DNA of 64,000 bases from Sipunculus nudus (lineage: Eukaryota > Annelida > Sipuncula > Golfingiida > Sipunculidae), in NCBI GenBank assembly GCA_026874595.1, contig CM049321.1, positions 9,608,979 to 9,672,978 of the forward strand, given 5' to 3'. Of the stretch, positions 1 to 11,067 are shown one piece after another. A program made the translations under genes and the position numbers. Below the pieces are notes generated by a model, which was not told the DNA's origin, searched no databases, and worked only from the letters and a program-made list of their open reading frames with translations. Numbering within the stretch: position 1 is the first letter of the stretch; each line of letters begins with the position of its first letter.

Positions 1-3000
1 GGTAAGATAGTTAAAACACAATAGCGTTCACTATTAAGACAATAATGGGAGGATGTATAGGTAACGCATCATTGCCGCCTTAATGCAGGTATGGTGTCAG
101 CCCTAGACGAGGCTATAGGTAACGTCACCGCCGCTCTGGAGAAGAAGAAACTGATGGACGACCTCGTAATCATCTTCACTACTGATGTACGTACAAATCT
201 CATAGGCTTCCATAGTTTACATTATCCATGGATACATTAATTAATTGGAAAACAAAATTGGATTAAACGTGAGAGACAACAACTGTATTTAGTAAGTTGT
301 TGGAAAATTCTAAAGTTATAATAACGATACAATCTAGAATGAAATCTAACTGCATTGGGTTCTTCCTCACAGAATGGGGGTCCTTCTTACAGCGGTGCCA
401 ACAACTGGCCCCTGAGGGGCTGTAAGACGACAATATGGGAGGGAGGAACCCGAGGGTCAGCCTTTGTGTGGAGCAGAGCTCACCTCAAGAAACAAGGATA
501 CGTCAACGACGGGTACAACATTTATTGAACCGTATCTAATGTCTTAACGTGTGTTTAGACCTGAAGTTTAATAATATATGATCATAATAATTTTTATTAG
601 GTACAGTAAATACTTTATTTTTAAACCATGTACATTTAGAATGAGTTTTACTCATTTCATCAAATCCTACAAACAAAGTGAATCAACTAAAGTACAGGCT
701 GGTAGCCACAGATGCATCTAAAGTTTAGCTGAAAGAATTTTCGATATGAATTTCACAAGATTTCCCAATTTTGGCACCTATCTGTTTTATTTTATAATTT
801 CAAAAAGATTTTGTCTACCCTTTTTCAACGACTCTGTGCAAACATTTCTTGCTAATGTAAAACATAACTTCGAGGTTATGTCATGTTTTATAAGTTTAGT
901 TCGGTTAAGATCACTTTAAATATGTTCAATCAAAAGAGAAATCATCAAACGGATACATTTAGAATATATACATTCTATAAGGTCTAAAAACATGTCTCTG
1001 TAGATCACATAACATTTAACAGTGTTTTGTATTTTGAAAAATATTTGGTTGCACTTAACATATTGCTAAACTAATGGTGCTGTTACATATTTAGTTCAAA
1101 TGTTAAATGCTTTACAGAATGATCCATTCAGTTGACTGGTATCCCACAATCCTCCACGTCGCAGGACTGAAACCAGGTGTGTTGGTTTATTGCATTTAGA
1201 ACGAGTATTAATACAGATCTAAAATGTGATAAATTTGGCGTCATGCAGTACAGGTCACTATCTGAAATATATTGCTGCCAGAGCCCTATGGAAGGGGTGT
1301 ATGGAAATTTCAAGATGGATGTTAAATGTATAATTGACCTCACCATGAACTTTATGTGACCTTCATAGCATATTCAATTATTGAATAATTATAAGCACAA
1401 CTGCTCCGTGCAGCCAATCAGGTCGCCGAGATTACTGTACACCGTCAGTCGCTTTACAATAACCAAATTTTCATAATCTGTGAGACCTCTCCCAAACAGA
1501 ACACGTCTGTACCAGTACTCTAGTCGGCATGTTTTCCGAGATATTTGTTTTATGCAAAGGGGAAATTATAAAAAGATCTAGGGCAAAGGCTGCAGGAGCC
1601 ATTCCTTCGCCTACTGAGTGAATGATAATGTTTTTCCTGGCGCTTAATCGTATGAAACAAACAATCCAAAATATAGCAAAACAGTTCACAATGATTGCAA
1701 TATACTCTACACTTGAGAACAAAGATATAGCGATTCCAGTTAATGACTTCATCAATGCGACGTCATACGTCATCGACCTTTATGATGTTACTATTGTGTT
1801 TTAAAGAGATCTCGCTGCCATGGGCATGAAAGCCTTCTGTGTAGGACCATTTCGGGATCTTATTATCATAATTAGGTGAAAAGGCGGCGCATATAGGCTG
1901 TGGTGGTGAGGTCAATTGGACCATGTGTAATATATAAATGTTTATTTATTGAAGACAAATTATCAGGCCAAAAATATCAACAGAGTAATTGCCATGACTG
2001 AGGCGCCGTCGGCAGGGGACACAGAAATGGTGAGTGTCCGTCCGTCTTTCCGTCCGCCTTTCCATCCGTCTGTCCGTCCGTACCTCACACATTTGTTAAC
2101 ACAATAACTCAAAATAAATCTGAGATACAGTCACCAAACTTGCAGCGTTGGTGCACCGTATCAAGTTCGAACATCGATAAACGCGTTTTTACAAGGTCAC
2201 AGTGGCGATAATGCTTAAATGATGTTTACGCAGTAGCCCGTAAAATAATTCCGGTTACAGTCACCAGACTAGCAGCATTGATGTATCTTATCAAAGGCTA
2301 AGACAAGTTTGAACAAGGATGAACTTGACGCATTCTTCAAGGTCACTACGGCAATAATCCTAAAATGATGTTAACGCAATAACCCGCAAAAAAATTCAGT
2401 TACAGTCATCAGACTTCCAGCATTGATGTACCTTATCGAAGGCTAAAACAAGTTTGAACATGGACTTGACGCTTTGTTCAAGGTCGTAGCGGCGATAATG
2501 CTAAAATGATGTTATCGCTATAACTCGATAAAAGATTTCCAGGTACAGTCACTAAACTTGTTACATTGATGTACCTTATCAAGGGCTAGGTCAAGTCCGT
2601 ACATGGATGACCTGGACATATTTTCAAGATCACAGCAGTGATATTGCTAAAATGATGTTTACGCAATAACACAAAAAGAATTCAAGCACAATTACCAAAC
2701 TTGCAGCATTGACGTACCTCGTGAAGAGCTAGGTCAGGTTTGAAAATTGATGACCTTCATGCAGTTTTCAAGGTTACTGAGGTAATCTTCGTGTGTGACA
2801 TTAACCCAACTCAAATGTCATACATGTGTTCGAACTTTTTTTTCTAAATATTTCCACATCAGGCGGGGGACATACTTAATGTATTCCATGGATCAACTTT
2901 TTCCTTGTCATTTAATTCATTTACCTACTTCACTTTGTTGTTATCTAGAAGAGGGAATCGACGGTATGAACCAATGGGAGACGATCAGTGAGGACCAGCC

Positions 3001-4168
3001 TTCACCCAGAGAGGAGTTTGTCTACAATATCGACGAGATCAACAATAGCTATGGGATCAGGTAATGTTTCGATTTATTAATACACATGGCAGAAACTACT
3101 TAGAACAAGACGGGGCGATCTAAGATGTTGCGCATGAGCGAAAACTTACAAGCAAAGAAAGAAGTGTCATTCAAAATTGAATCAGATACCCTTTTTTGTT
3201 ATGTTTATATTTTCTTTCGCGCGAATAATTGCGCCAGGTGGAAGTTTATTTCTTATGTGTATAGGCATAAGAAATTATTTTTCTGGAACAAAAAATTTGG
3301 CAGATTCTATTACATTTTCCCAGAGAGAACAATGTAATTCATATATAACTAATGAACATACTAATCGAATTGATGATTTTAATAAATCATGCCCTGTCTT
3401 AATAGAATGGGAGACTACAAGTTGATCGTTGGTAGTGCCGGTCACTATAACGGCTGGTATCCCCCTCCTCACTTTGAAGGAGACGCCCCTGAAGAGGCTT
3501 CTGAGGACCTGTCTTATTCAGATTCACTCCCTGTCCAGTTGTTCAATGTAAAAGGTACATTATACATCTATTAACTCACAATATATATCACTGTATATGT
3601 TTCTGGTTCTGTATGTGTAAAATAATATACAAGATTAAACATTTCAATTATGTATGTTTCATTTAAATGTTCATGTTTGTGATAATATTCATATATGATA
3701 TAATTATATCTTTAAAAATATATTGTATAATAAAATATAGTTGTAGCTAATTAATAAAAAAATAAGATAGCTGTACATAATCATATCTAGATTTTTAATG
3801 TTTTTTTTGTCAATTAAATTAAATATTTTATTATATAAATGCAAACATATTTAAAGCATGGCATGCCTAAAAACACACACACACACACACATATATATGT
3901 AGTGTGAAGGTAGTGTAAATCCGTTGTCAATGTGATTTTCCGTAAGCCAGATGCACTACGTAACGTGTTCTGGTATAATTTTCCTGTAGACGATCCGACT
4001 GAGCACCATGACATTTCAAAGCAAAAACCGGAAGTGACGAACAGGATGCAGGAACGTTTGTCAGAGTACATGAAGACTCTACATCCGGCCTTCAACCCAC
4101 CTGATGATCCCCACGCTGACCCAAAGTACTGGGACGGGGTCTGGTCTCCTGGCTGGTGCAAAGCTTAA
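1..4168 (+). CDS. Arylsulfatase B-like sulfatase, 3' part, six exons plus one base
   Basis: Coding exons are base 1 (last base of an upstream exon), 89-186, 373-512, 1118-1176, 2949-3060, 3406-3554 and 3990-4168, which ends in TAA. All introns are GT-AG (donors gtaaga, gtacgt, gtacaa, gtgtgt, gtaatg, gtacat) and all phases match, giving about 245 residues. Visible family motifs, in order: GMVSALDEAIGNVTAAL, the metal-binding FTTDNGG, NNWPLRG followed by the active-site Lys in GCKTTIWEGGTRG, HSVDWYPTILHVAG, the DGMNQWETISE stretch, EEFVYNIDE, RMGDYKLIVG and the C-terminal KYWDGVWSPGW. In the family these enzymes hydrolyse sulfate esters of glycosaminoglycans such as N-acetylgalactosamine-4-sulfate, in lysosomes or after secretion. 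The formylglycine CxPxR site and signal peptide lie upstream of the window. The order of motifs fits ARSB/ARSI/ARSJ; which subgroup cannot be decided. No clear AATAAA follows the stop closely. Confidence 0.93.
2085..2795. repeat. Intronic tandem repeat, ~140-bp units, about five copies
   Basis: The large sulfatase intron (1177-2948) contains degenerate head-to-tail units marked by a recurring CAATAACYCG motif near 2101, 2231, 2377, 2518 and 2663 (spacing 130-146), each followed by TACAGTCACYARACT and later AAGGTCAC. A GTCCGTCC-rich stretch at about 2037-2090 precedes the array. No coding potential seen. Confidence 0.8.
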
Positions 4169-4358
4169 AATATTGATGACGCAGCATGTTAAATTTTATC
4201 AGTCACGTATATTATTATAGTAATATACGGCAGTAAATATATTAAGGGCACAACTGATTTATTGGCTTAAAGGTACAGTGACATTGTACCCTGTCTGATT
4301 AAGAAAATGATATATCTGCAGCTGTCTAACGAATTTTTAAAACTTCCTAGTCAATGAA
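4169..4358. other. Sulfatase 3' flank
   Basis: Probable 3' UTR and flank of the sulfatase gene. I see no other feature. Confidence 0.4.
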
Positions 4359-4586
4359 CAGGGGCGGATTTAGAGGGGACGTAACGGGGTGCGCGATAAA
4401 TATGGAGAATCGAATAATATGTAGCTAGAACCGAAAACCAGCACCAGAATTTACGTATCGCACACTTTTCTTTACTAGTTTTCAGTTTTCGAGATTGTAT
4501 GTATAAAGTCCACAATGCTCCCGCTTGCCTAGTTTACCTGTGTCCGGTTGCTCGGCCCTGTGTATAAAATCCTATATCCGCCGGTT
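4359..4586. mobile_element. Short hAT-like MITE candidate
   Basis: Starts with CAGGGGCGGATTTAGAGG, a typical hAT terminus. The reverse complement of the sequence near 4575 reads ACCGGCGGATATAGGAT, sharing GGCGGATWTAG. About 228 bp with no coding capacity. The flanking 8-mers do not clearly match, so the right boundary is uncertain. Confidence 0.4.
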
Positions 4587-5019
4587 ATATTAGAAAAGAA
4601 GCATCGATAATACCACAGTTATTGAAATAGATATGCCATCTGTTTACAGATGGTTTGCATATAAGTAGTTAATATTGTGAATAAATTTCTCAAACTAATG
4701 CTATTCATCAGATTACTACCTAAGTGTGAAAATGGTTGACTGATATGAATAATAAATTTGAAGTAAAAGAAAATTATGTTGTAAAAAATAATTGCTCTGT
4801 CGAGCATTGACATCTAGATGTCTTTTTATTTGAGAAGCAATTTAAGGGCATGTGTGAGCATGAACATAGTTTGAGTAACGTTTGAGATGGGAAAAAAGCG
4901 CATCTCCTTTATTTTCACACAGAAAATTACCAAAGACAATTAAAGTTGCCTTTTCCAATATCTGACACATGTTAACTTAACAGTAGCCACTAAGCAATAA
5001 ATAAAAATAGGCGAACAAA

Positions 5020-5200
5020 CAGGGGCGGATCCCGGATTTAGGAAAAGTAGTGGCCCAACCAAGGGAAACTAATAAAAAACGTAAAGAAAGGTCAAGAGGA
5101 CAGGAAAAAGGAGGGGGCCAGGCCGCACTAATTAGTTTGAAATCCTTAAGAAACGGTTACGGAGGCTGAAACAATGGAGGGGGTCCGTTTCGTAACAAAG
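5020..5200. mobile_element. hAT-like terminus, incomplete element
   Basis: CAGGGGCGGATCCCGGATTT at 5020 is a classic hAT-type end, followed by a purine-rich stretch with GGAGGGGGCCAGGCC. No matching right terminus was found, so this is a fragment or solo end. The end coordinate is approximate. Confidence 0.35.
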
Positions 5201-5827
5201 CAGAACTTAAGATACACTTGTTGTTAGCTTTGTTTATCACAAAATGGGGCAACATTCTGACAAGAAAAAGAATTTTGCATTTCACGTTTTGCAACTATAT
5301 CTGCTCATGTGTTAACAACCATCTTCAGTTACATGTTTTTGTTTGTCAACATGGGTGCGTTTACGGTGTTTAATATCCATTTGTAAATATACATGGTCGT
5401 ACATCTGTCACAACGGCATTATACGACCAGAAATTACCTATAATATGGTCACAGAGTATGCCAGAAAAACAACAACAACAAATAATACATAACAGGTAGG
5501 TGAATGATGACTTTAAAAGAGTGTCATTACTGAAGGCAGCAATTATCGATAGAAAAAAAAAACAATGGAATATGCATGCAAACCATATCGGTTAACTGAG
5601 TTTTTACGCCGTTAAGCCAAATAATGTGGTTTAATTACTAGGTATCGTGCGCATCAACTCAATCCCCTCCTTTAAAATAATATTTTTGATAGAAGTTTCA
5701 TTATTATCAAGTTGTTTTCTGATCAGATGATTTTTTCTATCATAAACTTTTATTAAATAGGTAAACATATCACCATCCACCACTGATTTCAGGGGGAAAA
5801 AACCTTCCTTAAAAACGTACATTTATC

Positions 5828-6165
5828 TGCTTTAATCTGTTGTTAATATCGTCAGCCGTAGCAGGGTCACTTAAGTTAAAACTTGTTTTTTTGTTATTTA
5901 CTCTCAGTAATGTTTGTTGACTCTCTGACATCATAAATATAGTTACGAGTTACCGGACAATAGACAACGTGTACGCGATATAGGAAATATCTCGTTTTAA
6001 TCTGCTTTTATAATCGTCAGCCGTAGCAGTATCGGTTCACTTAAGTTTAAACTGGGATTGTGTTATTTATTCTCAGTTGTGTTTGTTGAATTCTGACATT
6101 AAGATTATAGTTATTAGTCACTGGACAAAAGCCAACTTGTAGGCGATACAAGATATAACTCGTGA
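5828..6165. repeat. Two tandem copies of a ~165-bp unit
   Basis: The segment with TCGTCAGCCGTAGCAG at about 5849 recurs at about 6014. The copies share CACTTAAGTT, TCTCAGT, GTTTGTTGA and the CGATAYARGAWAT end. Diverged, non-coding. Confidence 0.75.
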
Positions 6166-7060
6166 CCCTAGGGTCGGATTCTCCGATTGTTTGTGAGTTC
6201 GTATGTTTTGTATTGATTCATCACTCTTAGCTTAGTTATAAGATTATGGAGTGTTTTCTAGAACAATGCATTAGTAGCACATTCCTATCTATGGCTTGCG
6301 TAACGACTCAGATTTTCCTTACAAGTCCAGTATTATTGATTACTGAGTCAGGTATTCACGGCCAGGATTTGGTTTATGTAATTCCCATCATGGGCCCATA
6401 ACACCAATGAAACCTAAAATAATGCACTGTGTGCCAAGGAAACTCATGGGACACAATCCCGCTATTAAACTTGCACAGCCCTCATCCTGAATACAGGCTG
6501 ACCGGGAAAAAAAACACCAGTTAGCGTTACAATCTACGTGCTTTGGGTTCTGTGCTCATCCGCTAGAACATATTTTTATTCACGACATTCCTACTTGAAT
6601 TTTCAGTTAAGTCTGTGTGTGCGTGTGCCAATATGGAATGGTTTTTCGTTACACTGTATCGTCAAATGCGTGTTCGACAACGACACAATGCCAGTACTTC
6701 CCTTCCCCGAGACTTGACTTTAAGATAAATAACTCCCAGTCCACGAGTATATCAATGATATTCCTGTTAAAATTCATCAGTGTTCACAAGACAGACTTTG
6801 TCATCTCGATAAGAGCTCTAAACTTTCATCGGGCCTTAGGTTTTTCACTGAGGCAAGTACCCTGTGATTTTCGTGGAACCATCGCGTCCTATCAATATAA
6901 TTAATACGGAGTTTTTTTTTCTAGACCACCGTTTACCTCCTTCCGTTCTAATTTGACTCTCCCAATTCGGCAGACGTATCTGAGGTGTGCTCTCCAAGGA
7001 CAAGTTTGTTTTATTTTGCGGGATTTACCCTATTAAGCATAATAATTAATAATTTTAATA
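6166..7060. other. No feature recognised
   Basis: Unique-looking AT-rich sequence. A 95-codon open frame at 6617-6904 has no recognisable domain and is probably chance. Confidence 0.4.
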
Positions 7061-7074
7061 CTTCCCCATTAGGT

Positions 7075-8545
7075 GCCCCTAAATTTCTTTTGTGCTAAAA
7101 GGTCCCCACCGCCTGTGACGCTTTTTCAGGAGGCGCCTCGGGGATTTTCACTGTCCTGTTAAGACCATGGCCAAAGCGCATGTCCTGCCCATATGGCATT
7201 TCCGTGCAATACGCGGTCACGCGGGTCCACTATAATCCTCATTGATTCCCCATATCCATTGTAACGCGCCTCTACATGAATTTTCTCTCTCAGAAGTAAA
7301 GCTTTTTAAATCAAAGGCCCCATGACTCCACTTTCAATGCGAGGACATTGCAGTTTGGTCAACACTTGGCACTGACTCAGTGTTGTGACCCCGATTTGAC
7401 AAATTGTTTTATGGGTTACAGGTGTGTTGATTTTTTATACATTCAAAAATATTTTTCCATGATAACCATGGATTCAAAAGTTCGGCCGAGTCATGTGTTT
7501 TTATGTTTTTTTTTTTCACAAAGAAGACCCACAACCTAATTATCATCCGAGGTGGGTTGGGGTGGGTGGAGGGGTTCATGGTTAAGATACGTTGTCTGTA
7601 GGGACGGTGAAACAGGAAAAAATATCACCACAACATCCTTAAATTGATAACAAAATAGAATCTGTAGTCTGGGCGTACAGACCTCCACCAAAATCTCCTT
7701 TAGTATAAGTCATGTGTTCACGTGTATGCGTTTTATGTATGAACACTGTTATGCTTCAGTAACACGAGTTCACCTTTCGAGTGGCAGAACAAATAAATAC
7801 AAATGGGTGGCTTCCACACGGGGACAAAGGAATGGTCCTTTGTCATGATGGTTAAAAGAAAATACATATTGTCGTGATTCTTATTACCTCCAAAATGAAA
7901 TGGACTAATTGATATGTCTTTACCCCAACCCTATACAAATGGTCAACAAAACATTTTTCGCCTGTCACGCTTTTTCGGGAGGCGACCTATGATCCCCACT
8001 GAACCCCATTTCCATTATATCGCCTGTTAAGGAACTTTACTCAGTCAAAAGGAAATAAAGATTTTAAATTCAAGCGCTGAAAACATGTCCACATGAATCC
8101 GTTTATAAGGAGCCCTTTTCCCTTGAATGGACACAAAGAGCTGATACCCTTTACACGAGAACCGTTTTATAGGTTTACAAGTATGTTGAATTCTATACAT
8201 TCAGAAGTATCTTTCCAATAACCATGATTTTAATAGTTCGGCCGACATATGGGTTGTTTGAAAGAAAGTTTTTTTTTTCATAAAGGAAGCCCTGGGGGGG
8301 ATTGCACACATTTCTAAGGGTTCTCAATCTCTTATGGACTTTGAAACCCCCGCCAGAATCTAATAATCAGCCGTTCAGTAATTCACCAACTGCATACGAA
8401 TGAGCGGCTTCTACTCTGGGACAAAGGAATAGCCCCTTATAATTATTCCTTTGTGGAATTGTGATTATGGCACTTAAGAAAAAAACATATTCTGGTGATT
8501 CTGATTACCTCAAAATATGTAATGGATTTCGGATGCAGTTTTACT
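7075..8545. repeat. Tandem duplication, two ~0.6-0.85-kb copies
   Basis: Copy 1 (about 7075-7915) and copy 2 (about 7935-8545) share ordered blocks: CGCTTTTTCRGGAGGCG (7119 and 7968), GTTCGGCCGA (7480 and 8236), a poly-T tract before CACAAAG/CATAAAG, and GGGACAAAGGAAT (7821 and 8418). Offset falls from about 849 to 597, showing deletions in copy 2. No coding potential in either copy. Confidence 0.75.
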
Positions 8546-10016
8546 CTACCCCTCTACAAATTTTCAGCAAAGTCTGAATATTACATTTTGCGTTAATTTG
8601 CTGAAAGACTATACAACGAAGCAAGGCTCCATTTGGTTTCATTCCTAAATGTTTTCATCGAAATATATCAACCTGCTTTCCTTTTATCTGGGCGAGTTGT
8701 CAATTTTATATCAGTCTTGCTTATTCCATGACAATTTACAGTACTTAAACCAAAAATTTAACACTGTTGGAATATATTTTTCTGGGTCCATCTTTTTTAA
8801 ATTGGCAGCTATACGTTTCGCGTACAAGAGACTTCAACGACATATGCATGTGTTTACAAATAACGCTTGTGTTGGTTAACATGCCGTAGACTATACCCTC
8901 AACTGACTACAGTGAATAAACATCGTGTTTCACGATGTCGCCTGACCTTCAACTAATACAAATCATCTTTCTTATCATTTCACGGTAGAGTGCTTATTTA
9001 TACAATCGTTATTTCCAGGATAGTTCCCAAGCAATGAAGCTGTTGGACCTATGTTGTTTATCGGAAATAAAACTTCTCACTTAAAAATGCGTACACCCTT
9101 TATATGCCTCATGTCTCTTTCAAAAATTTATTTTTTTGTGTGATTTCTGGAAAAGAATAATTTTTCTATATTTATATTTTGTGGGGAGGGTGTTCCTCGA
9201 TAATTATAGCAGAACTAATCTTTATATCATATAAGTGAAACACAGGACAAAAGTTCCTGCAAAAACCTTAGGATTAAAATATGCGTCGATTAGTTCCTAT
9301 CAGCTCATTACAAAAATATGCATCCAATAAACTGATTATCTTAGAGAACATTGGATTTTCCACGGGAGCAGCTAGTACAGTTTTATTTCAAATTTAAAAG
9401 CAAATTTATTTTATCGATACATTTTGATTTTATTTATTTAAACGACGTATTTTTAATGCACCAACCGTTATGACAATCGTCAATCAAAGCGAAAGATTAT
9501 TTTAACAAAACGGGAAATCTACTCTAAAAAGGAGACAAAAGTTTAAGTAAATATATTCAAGACTTTCCCAGGGTCCACTAGCATCAATTAAAACATACTC
9601 CCCCTCCAGGCAAAATTTATTTCCGTAGAAATGACCAACTTTGAACTCTAGCCGCTCAAATATTTTTTTTTTCTAGAAAATAACAATTATACATTTCCCT
9701 TTAAATAATAAAAAGTTCTTCTAAGTTGACTTTTTAGCCCCACCGGCCCTTAATTTTGACATCATCTAAAAATTGTTTTTAGTAGAAATGTCCCGGATTT
9801 GAGCTTAGGCCTTTCAAAAATTTAAGTTTTTCTTTACTATGATGAATTATGATCCTTGATCTGTATTTACTTTGCATTACGATGGCATAATATTCATGAA
9901 ATTAATGATAACCTGAGCCCCTTAATATAATGAGCGACTCAAGCTGGGACCCATTCATCTTGATGACTGAATTTATGTCATCATCAAGTATTGACGATCA
10001 ACATCGTCTGAAATCT
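8546..10016. other. No feature recognised
   Basis: AT-rich non-coding sequence. A short imperfect hairpin of CTTGATGAC with GTCATCATCAAG lies near 9960-9990, just left of the hAT element. Confidence 0.4.
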
Positions 10017-10024
10017 GTGGTTAC

Positions 10025-10381
10025 TAGGGCTGTATCAATATATCGATATATCGATACGAATCGATACACGACGTCGATACGATAACCGAAATGCGTTTCT
10101 TGCTGTATTGGTCGTATCGATTGATTGCTAATGAATAGAGATATAACTCTAAATATTACCATGACAATTTACCAATTTAAATGCACTGTTCATTTGTTGC
10201 TTTGGCTTTTAAGACTTGTTAATAAATGTACATGTATATACGCATGCAGTACTTTCATGACAAAGCAGGCGCATGTGAGCGATAATAGGAGAATGATATT
10301 GACGTTCCTCTTTATTAATGAAATCGATATTCACATTACATATTGCTACTAAGAACAAGGTAAATTCACGTATATATCCTA

Positions 10382-10452
<71 letters not shown>

Positions 10453-11067
10453 ATATATATATATATATGTATATGAATATCTATTTCAATTCTGTGACCA
10501 GAGCAAGGCACTTATTCGCTTTATGATATGTCATTTTATCTTTAATTCTTTCTTTACGCAGCCGGTCATAGGTTGCTCGGAACTCCCGCGTTCGACATCA
10601 GATGTGAAATAAATGGTTAAAGCCTGGGTAAAAATCCTTTACAAACAGGAGAGTGACTAATGAGATTCATATTCACAGAAATATATAAACCTGTGTAATT
10701 ACATAAAAAATACAGCCTATGATCTTACAAACCAAATGCAATAAAACAAATTTGTGCATGGGGGGGGGGATGCGCAGGGCTCAAAGAAGATCGAGATGTT
10801 GGTAGTCTAGATTAGATAGATTTGATAATTAAAATCAACTGGTCTGTTTATTAATTTAATATCCAGCTTAAGCTGCTTCAGTGCATAGCATACTAAATAT
10901 GTTGTATGTTAGATTAAAAAGAAAACATATTAAAACAAGAAAGAAAGCTTTTATTAAGAAATGATATACAAAGAAAAATAAAACGTATCGTCAATACGTA
11001 TCGGTATCGAATTGACTGTATCGCAATAGGTATTGTACCGGAAGAGGCGGACCGAAACCCAGCCCTA
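10025..11067. mobile_element. Non-autonomous hAT transposon with 8-bp target duplication
   Basis: The left end is TAGGGCTGTATC and the right end, reversed, is TAGGGCTGGGTTTCGG, giving 8 perfect terminal bases. Flanks are GTGGTTAC (10017-10024) and GCGGTTAC (11068-11075), an 8-bp target duplication with one mismatch, as expected for the hAT superfamily. Subterminal regions are dense in TATCGATA/CGTATCG motifs on both sides, which in hAT elements can be transposase-binding repeats. The inside holds a (TA)n tract (10386-10449) and no transposase frame, so it would need an enzyme supplied in trans. Confidence 0.85.
10386..10449. repeat. (TA)n microsatellite
   Basis: About 30 TA units inside the hAT element, followed by a second short TA tract near 10454-10470. 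Confidence 0.95.

Noticed and set aside
10209-10511. 100-codon minus-strand frame of repeated Ile/Tyr
   Set aside because: Translation of the (TA)n microsatellite.
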